64,000 nucleotides of DNA from Jeotgalibacillus sp. R-1-5s-1 (GCF_004405105.1 NZ_SORW01000012.1:124001-188000); one strand, 5' to 3'. Positions 25,291 to 35,995 are shown, counted from the stretch's first letter. Notes: generated by a model not told the origin, from the sequence alone. Translations and numbers: made by a program.

Positions 25291-26175
25291 ATGGATATCC
25301 GTCAGCTACAATATTTCAGTGAAGTCGCAAAGCAGCGCAGCTTTACTAAAGCAGCCAGACAGCTTCACGTCACACAGCCTACACTGAGTAAAATGGTCAA
25401 AAATTTAGAGGATGAACTTGAAGTAACATTGATAGACCGTACAGCCAGAAACATTTCACTGACAGATGCCGGTGAGATTGTTTTTGAACAGGCACAAAAA
25501 GTGATCAACAGCATTGAGGACCTTTCTGTTTCTTTGTATGACACGATGAATGTAAAAAAAGGAAAAATCACAATCGGTCTTCCTCCTGTGATCAGCACCC
25601 TGTTCTTTCCAAGGATCATTGCTGAATGCCAGAAACGATTCCCGGAGGTGACGATTTCACTTATAGAAGTAGGTGCTCAAAAAGTGGAACAGAAAGTACT
25701 AGAAGGTGAAGTAGATTTCGGCTTTGTACTGCTGCCTGTTGATGAGGAAAGATTTGATGTCATTGAATTTGTTCACCAGGAAATTAAACTGCTTGTTCAT
25801 AAGTCCCATCCCCTTGCAGATCGCGAGCAGATTGACCTGATTGAATTGAAAGAGGATGCTTTTCTGTTGTTAAGCAAGGAATTTACGCTGAATAGCCGTA
25901 CGATTGAAGTTTGCATTAACGCAGGTTTCACACCAAAAATCGCATACGAAAGTTCACAATGGGATTTTATCGTGGGAATGGTTTCAAAAAATCTCGGTGT
26001 GACCCTTATGCCTGAACAAATCGGCCGCCGCGTTACAGACCCTGACGTCAGAATGGTTCATCTTTCAAAACCATTCCCCTGGGTGCTCGGCATGATCCTC
26101 GCAAAAAACCGTTATGTCACTTATGCAGGAAAGGAATTTATTAAGACAGTGAAGGAATTGCATGAGGGCTGGTGA
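25291..26175 (+). CDS. LysR family transcriptional regulator
   Basis: LTTR of 294 residues. The winged-helix domain occupies residues 1-60 ([20 protein letters not shown], then [20 protein letters not shown]), followed by the effector-binding domain starting at [18 protein letters not shown]. The sequence resembles CidR/CynR-type regulators. AGGAGG precedes the ATG. It is divergent from scoA with a 167-bp shared control region, so it most likely regulates the ketone-body operon and itself. Its inducer might be acetoacetate or 3-hydroxybutyrate, which is inference. Confidence 0.92.
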   Translation: MDIRQLQYFSEVAKQRSFTKAARQLHVTQPTLSKMVKNLEDELEVTLIDRTARNISLTDAGEIVFEQAQKVINSIEDLSVSLYDTMNVKKGKITIGLPPVISTLFFPRIIAECQKRFPEVTISLIEVGAQKVEQKVLEGEVDFGFVLLPVDEERFDVIEFVHQEIKLLVHKSHPLADREQIDLIELKEDAFLLLSKEFTLNSRTIEVCINAGFTPKIAYESSQWDFIVGMVSKNLGVTLMPEQIGRRVTDPDVRMVHLSKPFPWVLGMILAKNRYVTYAGKEFIKTVKELHEGW

Positions 26176-26261
26176 GTACATTCTAATCATGATAAATAGT
26201 TATGATGGACTAGTGTGCATTCTCTTCATTCTATACAAACATAATATTTCTATAATTTTTC

Positions 26262-26395
26262 AGGCGAGTGGAGTTGAAGGCGGTGACTCCTGTGGCAGAG
26301 AAGGGCTGGTAAAACTTATTAAGGTACGAAGCGGCTTAGAGTTCCACCGCCCGGCCGCGGAAAGCGTCCGCCTGGCGCGGAACTCACCGTTTCTT
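26262..26395 (+). repeat. short copy of the dispersed Bacillales-type repeat
   Basis: GACTCCTGTGGCAGAGAAG matches the internal segment of the 20388-20650 element with one change, and CACCGCCCGGCCGCGGAAAG matches the common continuation of this repeat family. The flanks GGCGGTGA and CGGAACTCACCG partly pair. The short frame over it is an artefact. Confidence 0.65.
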
Positions 26396-26489
26396 TTTTA
26401 TTTTCAAATCACAAATTGTAATATTAGACGCGATGTAAATATTCACAAAATTTAAACTAGTCCATTCGGTGTGTTTTGTGCAACTTTTG

Positions 26490-26527
26490 TGCAAACGCTT
26501 TCACTAATGTTGATTAAACCTTATAAT
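26490..26527 (+). promoter_or_regulatory. cre site overlapping the pulA promoter
   Basis: TGCAAACGCTTTCA (26490-26503) is a perfect cre. The -10 box TATAAT is at 26522-26527, and the -35 region (around 26499) lies inside the cre, so CcpA binding would block transcription. It predicts glucose repression of the pullulanase. Confidence 0.82.
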
Positions 26528-26561
26528 GCTTGTGATACCAATTTTAAGGAGGTCAAAATCA

Positions 26562-29474
26562 TTGAAAAGTAAAAAGTTTTTAGCAGGCTGGTTAGCGATC
26601 ATAATGGTGCTTTCTTTATTACCGATTGTGCAACCGTTTGCTCCAACAGCTAAAGCAGAGGGGACTACATATTCTACGCTAATCGTGCATTACCAACAGG
26701 ACCCTGCTTCAACTCTCGACTGGAATATTTGGGCATGGCCGGAGGGTGGCGATGGCGCTGCCTATGAGTTTACCGGTGAGGATGAATTCGGTAAAATTGC
26801 CACAATTGACTTCGAAGGTTCTCATGAACGCATTGGATTTATCGTCCGTACAGATGCATGGGAAAAAGATGGTGGTGACCGCTGGGCTGAAGTTGAAGCC
26901 GGCGTTGCTGAAGTCTGGATTAAGGCTGGGGACGATACGGTTTATACAGAGCCACCCGATGGTGAATACCGTGAATTTCCTGAATTTAATGAAGTAGATG
27001 TTACCCTGCACTATTACCGTTTTGATGGAAACTATGAAGGCTGGAACCTGTGGGCATGGCCAAATGGTGCTGACGGTCAGGAAATCGAATTTACAGAGGA
27101 AGATGATTTCGGTAAAGTAGCGAATTTCACCGTATCAAGCGATGAGTTATTTGACCGTGTTGGATTTATTGTAAAAAAACGTGAAGGTGATAATGCCTGG
27201 GCTGACCAGGAATTCGGTGACCGCTTCATCAGACAGATTAATGAAGATGGTACGGCTGAAATCTGGATTGTGCAAAGCGATCAGGGGATTTATTACGATA
27301 CGAAATATATCGATTCAACGCCACGGATTATCAGCGCAGCGATTGACGGCGTAAACGAGATTACGTTAACGACTAATCTGCCAATCGATACGGCTTCTGA
27401 AGATCCGGGTATCCGTTTAACAGGCGGACTTGAAATCGCAGAAATCCGTCCATTTGAAGGCGAAGAGCCTGTTACAAATAAAGTAACGATCGAAACGACT
27501 GAAGAAATTGACTTAACTAAAACTTATACAATCGAAACGGATTTCTTTGGTGAAGCAACGGTTCAGGTCGGTAAAGTGATTCGAACAGAAGCCTTTGATG
27601 AGATGTACTTTTACGAAGGTGACGATTTAGGAAATACGTATTCACCGGAAAAAACAGATTTCCGCCTTTGGGCTCCGACTGCCGGTGAAGCAAAGCTTGT
27701 TCTATATGATTCATGGGACGCAACTTCAGGTGAAGAAATAACAATGGAAGCATCTGAAAAAGGTACATGGACTGCAAGTGTTGAAGGCGACCTTCACAAT
27801 CAGTTATACACATACAAAGTAAAAATTGGGGATGAGTGGCGGGAAGCCGTTGACCCTTACGTACGCTCCACTTCTGTTAATGGAGACAAGGGTGCTGTGA
27901 TTGATTTAGATCGTACAAACCCTGAAGGCTGGTCAGATGAGCGCTTTGAAGCCTCTGACAATCCTGAGGATGCGATTATTTATGAGCTGCACGTCCGAGA
28001 CCTTTCTATTCAACCTGAAAGCGGCATTGAAAACAAAGGTAAGTATCTTGGCGTAGCAGAAAAAGGTACAACAGGCCCTGAAGGTGAATCAACAGGCCTT
28101 GACCATATTCTTGACCTTGGCGTATCACACGTTCAGTTTCTGCCGATTTATGATTACCGTACAGTAGATGAATCAAAGCTTGATACACCACAGTTTAACT
28201 GGGGCTATGATCCAAAGAACTACAACACGCCTGAAGGATCTTACTCAACGGATCCTTATAACCCGGAAGTTCGCGTGAAGGAACTGAAAGAAATGATCCA
28301 GACGCTTCATGAAGAGGATCTTGGTGTGATCATGGACGTTGTCTACAACCATATGTACGCTGTAAACGAATCAAACTTTAATCAGCTTGTACCGGGCTAC
28401 TATTTCCGTTACAACGAGGATGGTTCACTGGCTAACGGAACAGGTGTTGGAAACGATACGGCTTCTGAGCGTAAAATGATGCAGAAGTTTATCGTGGACT
28501 CTGTTTCTTACTGGGCTGATGAATATCAGATGGATGGATTCCGATTTGACCTGATGGGTATTCATGATACTGAGACTATGAATCAGGTGCGCGCTGCCCT
28601 TGATAACATTGATCCATCTATTATTGTGCTTGGTGAAGGTTGGGACCTGAATACGCCACTTGATCCTGAGCTGAAAGCAAACCAGAAAAATGCTGAAGAT
28701 ATGGAGCGCGTTGCCCACTTTAACGACACTCTTCGCGATGGTGCAAAAGGAAGCGTCTGGGAGGATGCTGATCCAGGATTTATTAATGGTAAACAGGACA
28801 TGGAAGACATTATGCGCCAGAGTGTGGCAGGCGGACTTGCTTATGACGACAGCTTCGCAACCTACCGCGATCCGGATCAGGTTGTTCAGTATGTTGAAGC
28901 ACACGATAACCTGACACTTTGGGATAAACTCGAAAAAACAAACCCTGATGCAACCGAAGAAGAAATGAAATCAATGCACAAGCTTGGTTCATCAATCGTC
29001 CTGACTTCTCAGGGAATCTCCTTTATCCATGCCGGACAGGAGTTCATGAGAACAAAAGGCGGCGACCATAACAGCTATCAGTCTCCTGATTCTGTGAACC
29101 AGCTTGACTGGGAGCGCCGCGCAGCATTTGATGACGAAGTCGATTACATGACGGGGCTCATTAAGCTTCGCAACAAATATGAAGCCTTCCGTTTAACAGA
29201 TGCAGAAGCAATTGAAGAGCGCCTGACATTTGCCGAATCACCAGAAAACACAGTTGCCTATACACTCCAGGAAAAGAAAAACCGTCACCTGTTTGTTGTG
29301 CATAATGCAAACAAAGACGCAGTAACCGTTGACCTTCCAGGTAAAGGTATCTGGAAAGTACTTGTGAACAGTGAAAAAGCCGGTACAAAGGTTCTTTCAG
29401 TGAAGAACGGCGATAAAATTCAGGTAGAAGGCTTGAGCAGTATGGTGTTATTGAAGGATGGAAAACTGAAGTAA
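26562..29474 (+). CDS. pulA: secreted type I pullulanase
   Basis: GH13 debranching enzyme of 970 residues hydrolysing alpha-1,6 bonds of pullulan and starch. TTG at 26562 with AAGGAGG nine bases upstream is the start. A signal peptide follows (KSKKFLAGW, then a hydrophobic stretch, TAKAEG cleavage region near 33). Two CBM41 modules follow (NIWAWPEGGDG near 55 and NLWAWPNGADG near 165), then CBM48 (DFRLWAPTAGEAKLVLYDS near 370), then the catalytic barrel with FNWGYDPKNYN near 545 (usual YNWGYDP), DVVYNHMY, GFRFDLMGIHD (nucleophile near 663), LGEGWD (acid near 690) and VEAHDN. No sortase or SLH anchor is seen, so it should be released. A cre site controls it. Confidence 0.95.
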   Translation: MKSKKFLAGWLAIIMVLSLLPIVQPFAPTAKAEGTTYSTLIVHYQQDPASTLDWNIWAWPEGGDGAAYEFTGEDEFGKIATIDFEGSHERIGFIVRTDAWEKDGGDRWAEVEAGVAEVWIKAGDDTVYTEPPDGEYREFPEFNEVDVTLHYYRFDGNYEGWNLWAWPNGADGQEIEFTEEDDFGKVANFTVSSDELFDRVGFIVKKREGDNAWADQEFGDRFIRQINEDGTAEIWIVQSDQGIYYDTKYIDSTPRIISAAIDGVNEITLTTNLPIDTASEDPGIRLTGGLEIAEIRPFEGEEPVTNKVTIETTEEIDLTKTYTIETDFFGEATVQVGKVIRTEAFDEMYFYEGDDLGNTYSPEKTDFRLWAPTAGEAKLVLYDSWDATSGEEITMEASEKGTWTASVEGDLHNQLYTYKVKIGDEWREAVDPYVRSTSVNGDKGAVIDLDRTNPEGWSDERFEASDNPEDAIIYELHVRDLSIQPESGIENKGKYLGVAEKGTTGPEGESTGLDHILDLGVSHVQFLPIYDYRTVDESKLDTPQFNWGYDPKNYNTPEGSYSTDPYNPEVRVKELKEMIQTLHEEDLGVIMDVVYNHMYAVNESNFNQLVPGYYFRYNEDGSLANGTGVGNDTASERKMMQKFIVDSVSYWADEYQMDGFRFDLMGIHDTETMNQVRAALDNIDPSIIVLGEGWDLNTPLDPELKANQKNAEDMERVAHFNDTLRDGAKGSVWEDADPGFINGKQDMEDIMRQSVAGGLAYDDSFATYRDPDQVVQYVEAHDNLTLWDKLEKTNPDATEEEMKSMHKLGSSIVLTSQGISFIHAGQEFMRTKGGDHNSYQSPDSVNQLDWERRAAFDDEVDYMTGLIKLRNKYEAFRLTDAEAIEERLTFAESPENTVAYTLQEKKNRHLFVVHNANKDAVTVDLPGKGIWKVLVNSEKAGTKVLSVKNGDKIQVEGLSSMVLLKDGKLK

Positions 29475-29481
29475 TGTTTTG

Positions 29482-29515
29482 ATGCCGGAATGACTTGTTC
29501 ATTCCGGTATTTTTG
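29482..29515 (+). terminator. terminator of pulA
   Basis: ATGCCGGAATGA / TCATTCCGGTAT hairpin followed by TTTTTG, 7 bp after the stop. Confidence 0.85.
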
Positions 29516-29545
29516 TGGAGAATGGCGAGCCGGTGGAGTAGGCCT

Positions 29546-29671
29546 TAATACCTTATTCGATGAACCAGCCTTATCATTTTGAGAACCTGCCTAAAAATCC
29601 TTTGAACACCCTTCAATATCACATGAAACTCCCTCAAAATCCTGCGAACAAACAGCAAAATCCTATGAACC
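29546..29671 (-). repeat. 21-bp-period array, GGTTCGCARGATTT type (six units, minus orientation)
   Basis: On the plus strand the units end in GAAC/GAAM at 29566, 29587, 29608, 29629, 29650 and 29671, exactly 21 bp apart (for example AAAATCCTGCGAACA, AAAATCCTATGAACC). The reverse complement gives the same GGTTCRYRRGATTT core as the array behind argS. It lies between the pulA terminator and the ldh promoter. The minus frame is open throughout as V-H/R-R-I heptads but has no start codon. Confidence 0.88.
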
Positions 29672-29697
29672 TCCCCTGCTAAACAGCCTTACAATCT

Positions 29698-30715
<1,018 letters not shown>

Positions 30716-30724
30716 GTAATTTAG

Positions 30725-30765
30725 ACAGGTGAAAGAGTCAATTTTGGCTTTTTCGCCTGTTTTTG
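30725..30765 (+). terminator. terminator of ldh
   Basis: ACAGGTGAAA-AG ... CT-TTTTCGCCTGT hairpin followed by TTTTG. Confidence 0.78.
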
Positions 30766-30821
30766 TTTTGGTAGTTTGCCGCAGCAGCCTGAGTTTTTTT
30801 CGACAGAGCAGATAGCAGGAT

Positions 30822-31170
30822 TTTCTCACAATCCGGCGAAACTGAGCTGAAACCTTGCGAAAGGCTCACAACATCCTGCGAAGCATCCTGCATATTTTAC
30901 GAACCTTACCCCAAATCTTATGAACCACTCGCAATATTCTGCGAACCCTCTCCCCCCTGTTTGCCGCGGAACCGGAATCGTTACAACCGCACTCTGCTCC
31001 GCGTCATCCTTATTGAACTTCCATCCGGATCACGAGGTGAGTATATCGTCACAACCCTGCGAAACACAGCTGACATTTTACGAACGAAGGCGAATATCCT
31101 TTGAAACAACCCGCATATGTTGCGTACCTTCAGCCAAATCTTACGAACCACCCGTATAATTTTGCGAACC
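30822..31170 (-). repeat. 21-bp-period array, GGTTCGCARGATTT type, two blocks
   Basis: Block one has six units ending at 30842, 30863, 30884, 30905, 30926 and 30947; block two has six ending at 31065, 31086, 31107, 31128, 31149 and 31170. Within a block all steps are exactly 21 bp; the blocks are out of phase (118 bp). Sharp copies are CAAATCTTATGAACC, CAATATTCTGCGAACC, CAAATCTTACGAACC and TATAATTTTGCGAACC. The part between (30948-31044) is GC-richer and only carries faint relics. The array fills the space between the convergent ldh and ABC exporter terminators. Confidence 0.9.
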
Positions 31171-31184
31171 TCCCTCACACCACC

Positions 31185-31220
31185 ATAAAAAAACGACCGC
31201 AGCCCTGCTACGGTCGTTTT
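31185..31220 (-). terminator. terminator of the ABC exporter gene
   Basis: Minus strand AAAACGACCGTAG / CTGCGGTCGTTTT hairpin continuing into TTTTTTATG, 9 bp after the stop. Confidence 0.85.
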
Positions 31221-31228
31221 CACCATAT

Positions 31229-32947
31229 TTACACCTGCTCATACTGCACGCGATGAAGGTTTGCAAATATACCATCCTTCTCAAGCAGTTCGGCATGCGT
31301 GCCATCCTCTGCAATGCCATCCTCTGTTACAACTACGACCCTGTCTGCTTTACGAATCGTAGCAAGACGGTGGGCAATGACAAGGGTTGTCCTTCCTTTT
31401 GCAAGCTCCTCAATCGCTTCCTGAATAATGGATTCCGTTTCCGTATCCAGTGCGGAAGTCGCTTCATCGAGAATCAGAATACGCGGGTTTTTAAGGAACA
31501 TCCGCGCGAGTGCAATACGCTGCTTTTGCCCGCCCGAGAGCTTCAGACCCCTCTCCCCTATCTGCGTATGATAGCCAAGCGGCAGCGAGTCGATGACGGA
31601 TTCAAGGTTTGCTCGTCTTGCGGCTTCTGCGATTTCTTCATCTGTCGCATCGAGCTTTCCATACGCAATATTTTCACGCAAAGTACCAGTGAACAGAAAG
31701 ACATCCTGCTGTACAATCCCAATTTGTTTACGAAGGGATTCAGTCGTCATGTCACGGATGTCGGTTCCGTCAATCCGGATCGACCCCTTTTCCACATCGT
31801 AAAAGCGTGGAATGAGTGAACAGATCGTTGTTTTCCCTGCTCCTGAAGGTCCGACAAAAGCGACCGTTTCTCCGCTGCGTAAAGAAAGTGAGATATCATT
31901 TAAAACAGGCTTTTTCTCATCATAACTGAATGATACATGGTCAAATTCAATGTCCCCATCTAAATGGCTGACCGCTTTCGCATCAGGACGATCCTTGATC
32001 ACCGGCGCCTGATCCAGTAAACTTGTAAAACGCTTAAAGCCGGCCATTCCTTTCGGATACATTTCAAGCAGTGCACTGATTTTATCAATCGGCTTGAACA
32101 GCACATTCACATAAAGCACAAATCCGACAAGCTCACCGTAAGACAGCTCACCTGTGTAGCTGAGCCACGCGCCGTACACAAGCACAATCAGTACGATCAG
32201 CCTTGTCATTATATAAATCCCTGACAGACTGAACGACATTACCTTGTAAGCACCTATTTTAGACTGACGATACGTTTTGTTATCAGTCGTGAATCGCTTG
32301 ATTTCATGCTTTTCGTTTGTAAATGATTGAACAACACGCGCGCCGGATACGCTGTCCTCCACGCGTGCATTGACCTCTGCAATGTTACTGTACATGGATT
32401 TCCACGCCTTATTCATCCGTACATTACAATATGTAATCAGCCAGATTAGAAACGGCACAACAATGATCGCAACGAGTGCCAGCTTAACGTTGATCGTCAG
32501 CATAATCCAGAACGCGCCGATAAAGGTCATAATCGCAATAAATAAATCCTCAGGCCCGTGGTGAGCCATCTCCCCGATATCAAAAAGATCGTTTGTGATA
32601 CGGCTCATGATATGTCCCGTTTTGGTATTATCAAAAAACGAGAATGACTGTCGCTGAACGTGTTCAAACAGCTCCTGCCGCATATCCGTTTCAATATTAA
32701 TGCCAAGTTTATGGCCCCAGTAGTTTACAACGTACTGAAGAGAGGTACTTGTGAGATAGAGAAACAAGAGTAAAAAGCTGACCCAGGTAATTGCCTGCCA
32801 GTTTCCTTCCGGCAGCAGGTCATCGATAAACCAGGCTACTGCAAGCGGAAAGCCCAGCTCTAAAATACCAACTAACACCGCACAGCTGAAATCCACAGCG
32901 AACAGCTTACGATGGGGTTTGTAATAAGAGAAAAATCGCCGAAGCAT
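31229..32947 (-). CDS. ABC exporter, half-transporter with fused ATPase
   Basis: Type IV ABC half-transporter of 572 residues that should work as a homodimer or with a partner. An N-terminal six-helix membrane domain (residues 1-300; for example LFLYLTSTSLQYVVNYW, FIGAFWIMLTINVKLALVAI) is followed by the nucleotide-binding domain: Walker A GPSGAGKTT near 368, Q-loop GIVQQDVFLFTGT near 410, signature LSGGQKQRIALAR near 470, Walker B ILILDEATSALD near 490, H-loop VIAHRLATI. AAGGAGG precedes the ATG. It resembles the lipid/multidrug exporters of the BmrA/YgaD type. It is divergent from the alpha-amylase gene. The substrate is unknown. Confidence 0.92.
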   Translation of the reverse strand: MLRRFFSYYKPHRKLFAVDFSCAVLVGILELGFPLAVAWFIDDLLPEGNWQAITWVSFLLLFLYLTSTSLQYVVNYWGHKLGINIETDMRQELFEHVQRQSFSFFDNTKTGHIMSRITNDLFDIGEMAHHGPEDLFIAIMTFIGAFWIMLTINVKLALVAIIVVPFLIWLITYCNVRMNKAWKSMYSNIAEVNARVEDSVSGARVVQSFTNEKHEIKRFTTDNKTYRQSKIGAYKVMSFSLSGIYIMTRLIVLIVLVYGAWLSYTGELSYGELVGFVLYVNVLFKPIDKISALLEMYPKGMAGFKRFTSLLDQAPVIKDRPDAKAVSHLDGDIEFDHVSFSYDEKKPVLNDISLSLRSGETVAFVGPSGAGKTTICSLIPRFYDVEKGSIRIDGTDIRDMTTESLRKQIGIVQQDVFLFTGTLRENIAYGKLDATDEEIAEAARRANLESVIDSLPLGYHTQIGERGLKLSGGQKQRIALARMFLKNPRILILDEATSALDTETESIIQEAIEELAKGRTTLVIAHRLATIRKADRVVVVTEDGIAEDGTHAELLEKDGIFANLHRVQYEQV

Positions 32948-33056
32948 AACGGGATGCCTCCTTTTTTAAAGAATCATGTTGCACTACTCATCTATTTTAC
33001 AGCAAGTTTTATGAACAACCACTACTTTTTTCGCGTGACGAAACATCAACAAATAA

Positions 33057-33085
33057 TTGTCAGAATGTTCAATACCTTTTATAAT
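33057..33085 (+). promoter_or_regulatory. promoter of the alpha-amylase gene
   Basis: TTGTCA (33057-33062), 17-bp spacer, TATAAT (33080-33085), 40 bp before the ATG. No cre was seen here, unlike pulA. Confidence 0.7.
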
Positions 33086-33125
33086 CAATCTATTCAAGAT
33101 GCACAACACTCAGGAGGAATGCCGG

Positions 33126-34583
33126 ATGGAACGTAATCACACCATGCTTCAATTTTTCGAATGGCACATCGCAGCAGATGGAGATCACTGGAAGCGGCTG
33201 CGTGATGCTGCAAAGGAATTAAAAGAAAAGGGCATTGATGGCGTGTGGATTCCCCCTGTCACAAAAGGCGAATCAGATGCAGATGTAGGGTACGGGGTTT
33301 ATGATCTTTATGATTTAGGTGAATTCGACCAGAAAGGAACTATACGGACAAAATACGGTACGAAAGAAGAGCTGCATGAAGCCATCCAAGCCTGTCAAGA
33401 GCAGGGTATTCAGGTTTATGTAGATATTGTGATGAATCATAAAGCAGGCGCTGATGAAAAAGAAACGTTCGAAGTCATTGAGGTCGATGCTGAAAACAGA
33501 CTGGACGAAATTTCAGATCCGTTCGAAATAGAAGGCTGGACGAAATTCACGTTTCCGGGCCGGGAAGGCAAATACTCCGATTTCGAGTGGAATTTTCACC
33601 ATTTTAACGGCACCGACTATGATGCACGTGAAGAGAGAACCGGATTCTTTAAAATTGTCGGAGAGAATAAAGATTGGAACGATGAAGTAGATGAAGAGTT
33701 TGGAAACTATGACTATCTCATGTTTGCCAACATTGATTACAACCATCCGGAGGTCCGGGATGAGATGATCAGCTGGGGTAAATGGATGATTGATACGCTT
33801 CAGCATAACGGATACCGTCTGGACGCGATTAAGCATATCAGTTCAAGCTTTATCAACGACTTTATTAAATCTATGATGGCTCATCGTGATGGAAACTTTT
33901 ATATCGTTGGTGAGTACTGGAATACAGACCTTGAAGCATGCGGGAATTTTCTTGAAGAAACAGAGTATCAGCTTGATCTGTTTGATGTACAACTTCACTA
34001 TAAGCTTCACGAAGTCTCAGAAAAAGGCCGGGATGCTGATTTATCAGCCTTATTTAATGGTACTTTAGTGAAAGAGTATCCTATGAATGCAGTCACATTT
34101 GTGGACAATCACGATTCACAGCCTGGTGAATCGCTGGAATCCTGGATTCAGGACTGGTTTAAACAGAGTGCTTACGCCCTTATTCTGCTGAGAAAAGACG
34201 GCTATCCATGCGTCTTTTACGGCGATTATTTCGGCATTGATGGTGAAGAGCCGATTGAAGATAAACGTGAAGCGATTGATCCTCTTATTTATGCACGCTA
34301 TCACAAGGCGTACGGCGATCAGGATGACTACTTTGACCATCCGGCTACAATCGGTTGGGTTCGACATGGCGTCGAAGAGATCAAAGGCTCAGGCTGTGCT
34401 GTAGTGGTAACCGTCGGAGATGAAGGAGAAAAACGCATGTTCGTGGGGCAACATCGTGCAGGCGAGCAGTGGAGAGATTATACCAACTCACGTGAAGAGC
34501 ATATGACAATTGATGAAGAAGGCTACGGAACATTCCCTGTTAATGCCGGCAGCGTCTCTGTCTGGGCATTACCTGAAGAATAA
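33126..34583 (+). CDS. cytoplasmic alpha-amylase (GH13)
   Basis: Enzyme of 485 residues related to bacterial liquefying amylases (GH13_5). Conserved regions: VYVDIVMNHKAG near 98, GYRLDAIKH with the nucleophile near 232, VGEYW with the acid near 262, and FVDNHDSQPGE near 325. The frame opens at 33057, but AGGAGG sits eight bases before the ATG at 33126 and the mature-like start MERNHTMLQFFEWH leaves no room for a signal peptide, so the enzyme is probably intracellular. It would degrade maltodextrins imported after extracellular pullulanase action. No dextrin transporter is visible in the window. Confidence 0.93.
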   Translation: MERNHTMLQFFEWHIAADGDHWKRLRDAAKELKEKGIDGVWIPPVTKGESDADVGYGVYDLYDLGEFDQKGTIRTKYGTKEELHEAIQACQEQGIQVYVDIVMNHKAGADEKETFEVIEVDAENRLDEISDPFEIEGWTKFTFPGREGKYSDFEWNFHHFNGTDYDAREERTGFFKIVGENKDWNDEVDEEFGNYDYLMFANIDYNHPEVRDEMISWGKWMIDTLQHNGYRLDAIKHISSSFINDFIKSMMAHRDGNFYIVGEYWNTDLEACGNFLEETEYQLDLFDVQLHYKLHEVSEKGRDADLSALFNGTLVKEYPMNAVTFVDNHDSQPGESLESWIQDWFKQSAYALILLRKDGYPCVFYGDYFGIDGEEPIEDKREAIDPLIYARYHKAYGDQDDYFDHPATIGWVRHGVEEIKGSGCAVVVTVGDEGEKRMFVGQHRAGEQWRDYTNSREEHMTIDEEGYGTFPVNAGSVSVWALPEE

Positions 34584-34585
34584 AG

Positions 34586-34612
34586 AAAAGCAGACCGCGG
34601 TCTGCTTTTTTG
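34586..34612 (+). terminator. terminator of the alpha-amylase gene
   Basis: AAAAGCAGACC / GGTCTGCTTTTTT, 2 bp after the stop. Confidence 0.88.
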
Positions 34613-34630
34613 TTTAAAAATAACTCATTT

Positions 34631-35995
34631 TCACACTGTCTCTTTCACTGGAAAGTAAATCCGGTACAGGCTCTGCACGGCACGTTCCACATCCTTCACG
34701 TTCACGCCGAACATCATGCTGACCTCACTTGATCCCTGGTTGATCATTTTAATATTCGCTCCAGCTTCAGCCAGTGCTGTAGTTGCTTTTGAAGCAATCC
34801 CTACCGTCTGATTCATGCCTTCTCCAACAACCATAATCATGGCAAGATCCCGCTCCACATAGAGGTCATCCACTTTCAACTCTTCTCGAATGCGGTCAAG
34901 CACCCTTTTCTCCTGTCCGTTATAGAGTTGATGATCCCGTAAAATGACAGACATATTATCAATTCCTGACGGAGTGTGTTCATACGAAATGCCCTCATCC
35001 TCAAGAATGGCGAGCAGTTTTCGCCCAAAACCGAGCTCACGGTTCATCAGATATTTGGTAATGTTAATGCTGCAAAAGCCTTCATCACTCGCGATCCCAA
35101 TGACAGGTCTGCCATCCAGCTTTCTCTCATGCACAATTCTTGTACCCGGTGCCTCTGGACGATTAGTATTTTTTACACAAACAGGGATTTTTTTTTGAAC
35201 GACCGGCTGTAGGGCCTCATCATGAAAAACTGAAAATCCTGAATAGGCCAGCTCCCGCATTTCACGATATGTCAGCTCCTTCAGCTCGCGTGGCTGCTGA
35301 ACCATTTTGGGACTCACGCAGTAAATGGAATCCACATCCGTAAAATTTTCATATTCCGTTGCATCAAGCCCTGCCGCAATAATAGAACCGGTAATATCCG
35401 ATCCCCCGCGCGGAAATGTGACGATATTTCCCTCATAGGAATAACCAAAAAAGCCCGGTATCACCAATAGACCCGGATGATCTCTTAACTTCGCAATCTC
35501 AGGATACGCTTCCGGCAGAATTTGTGCGTTCCCAGGTTCATCCGTTACAATCATTCCAGCTTTTTTCGGGGAAACATAAGTCACTTCCCGTCCGAGCGAT
35601 TTCAAATAAGCCGTCATCACCTTGGCATTTAAGTCCTCTCCACTCGCCTTCAGACCATCGAGCAAACGATCCTTCGAATGGCGGTAAAAAGAAATGACTT
35701 CGTGCAGATGCGATTCCACTTCAGTCATGAACCTCACATCCAGCTCAAGGTCCTCTACAATATCGCGGTAACGGGCTACAACTGCCTGAAACGCCTCTTC
35801 ATTAAAGCTTTTATCATCAACGCTTTCAGCGAGACGAATGAGTAAATCCGTCGTTTTCGTATCACCTTCATGACGTTTTCCCGGGGCAGAAACAACGACC
35901 GCTTTCCGCTCAGGATCTGCGGCAAGAATCGCCGCTACTTTTTTATACTGGCTGGCACTTGCAACTGAACTTCCACCAAATTTTACAACTTTCAT
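34631..35995 (-). CDS. aspartate kinase, YclM-like (aspartokinase III type)
   Basis: Enzyme of 454 residues phosphorylating aspartate, the entry to the lysine, threonine and methionine pathways. KVVKFGGSSVASASQYKKV at the N-terminus, then FPRGGSDITGSIIAAGL near 212, are the kinase core marks. Two ACT-type regulatory modules occupy the last 150 residues (IGIASDEGFCSINITKYL and IMVVGEGMNQTVGIASKA). The open frame reaches 36082, but the universal MKVVKFGG start at 35995 has AAAGGAG upstream and gives exactly the length of B. subtilis YclM (454). Monocistronic and convergent with the amylase gene. Confidence 0.95.
   Translation of the reverse strand: MKVVKFGGSSVASASQYKKVAAILAADPERKAVVVSAPGKRHEGDTKTTDLLIRLAESVDDKSFNEEAFQAVVARYRDIVEDLELDVRFMTEVESHLHEVISFYRHSKDRLLDGLKASGEDLNAKVMTAYLKSLGREVTYVSPKKAGMIVTDEPGNAQILPEAYPEIAKLRDHPGLLVIPGFFGYSYEGNIVTFPRGGSDITGSIIAAGLDATEYENFTDVDSIYCVSPKMVQQPRELKELTYREMRELAYSGFSVFHDEALQPVVQKKIPVCVKNTNRPEAPGTRIVHERKLDGRPVIGIASDEGFCSINITKYLMNRELGFGRKLLAILEDEGISYEHTPSGIDNMSVILRDHQLYNGQEKRVLDRIREELKVDDLYVERDLAMIMVVGEGMNQTVGIASKATTALAEAGANIKMINQGSSEVSMMFGVNVKDVERAVQSLYRIYFPVKETV

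Noticed and set aside
26162-26455. ORF over the 26.2-26.4 kb spacer
   Set aside because: It is generated by the dispersed repeat and has no coding character.
28425-28904. Antisense ORF of 159 codons inside pulA
   Set aside because: It lies opposite the conserved catalytic barrel of pulA, has no ribosome site and no family resemblance.
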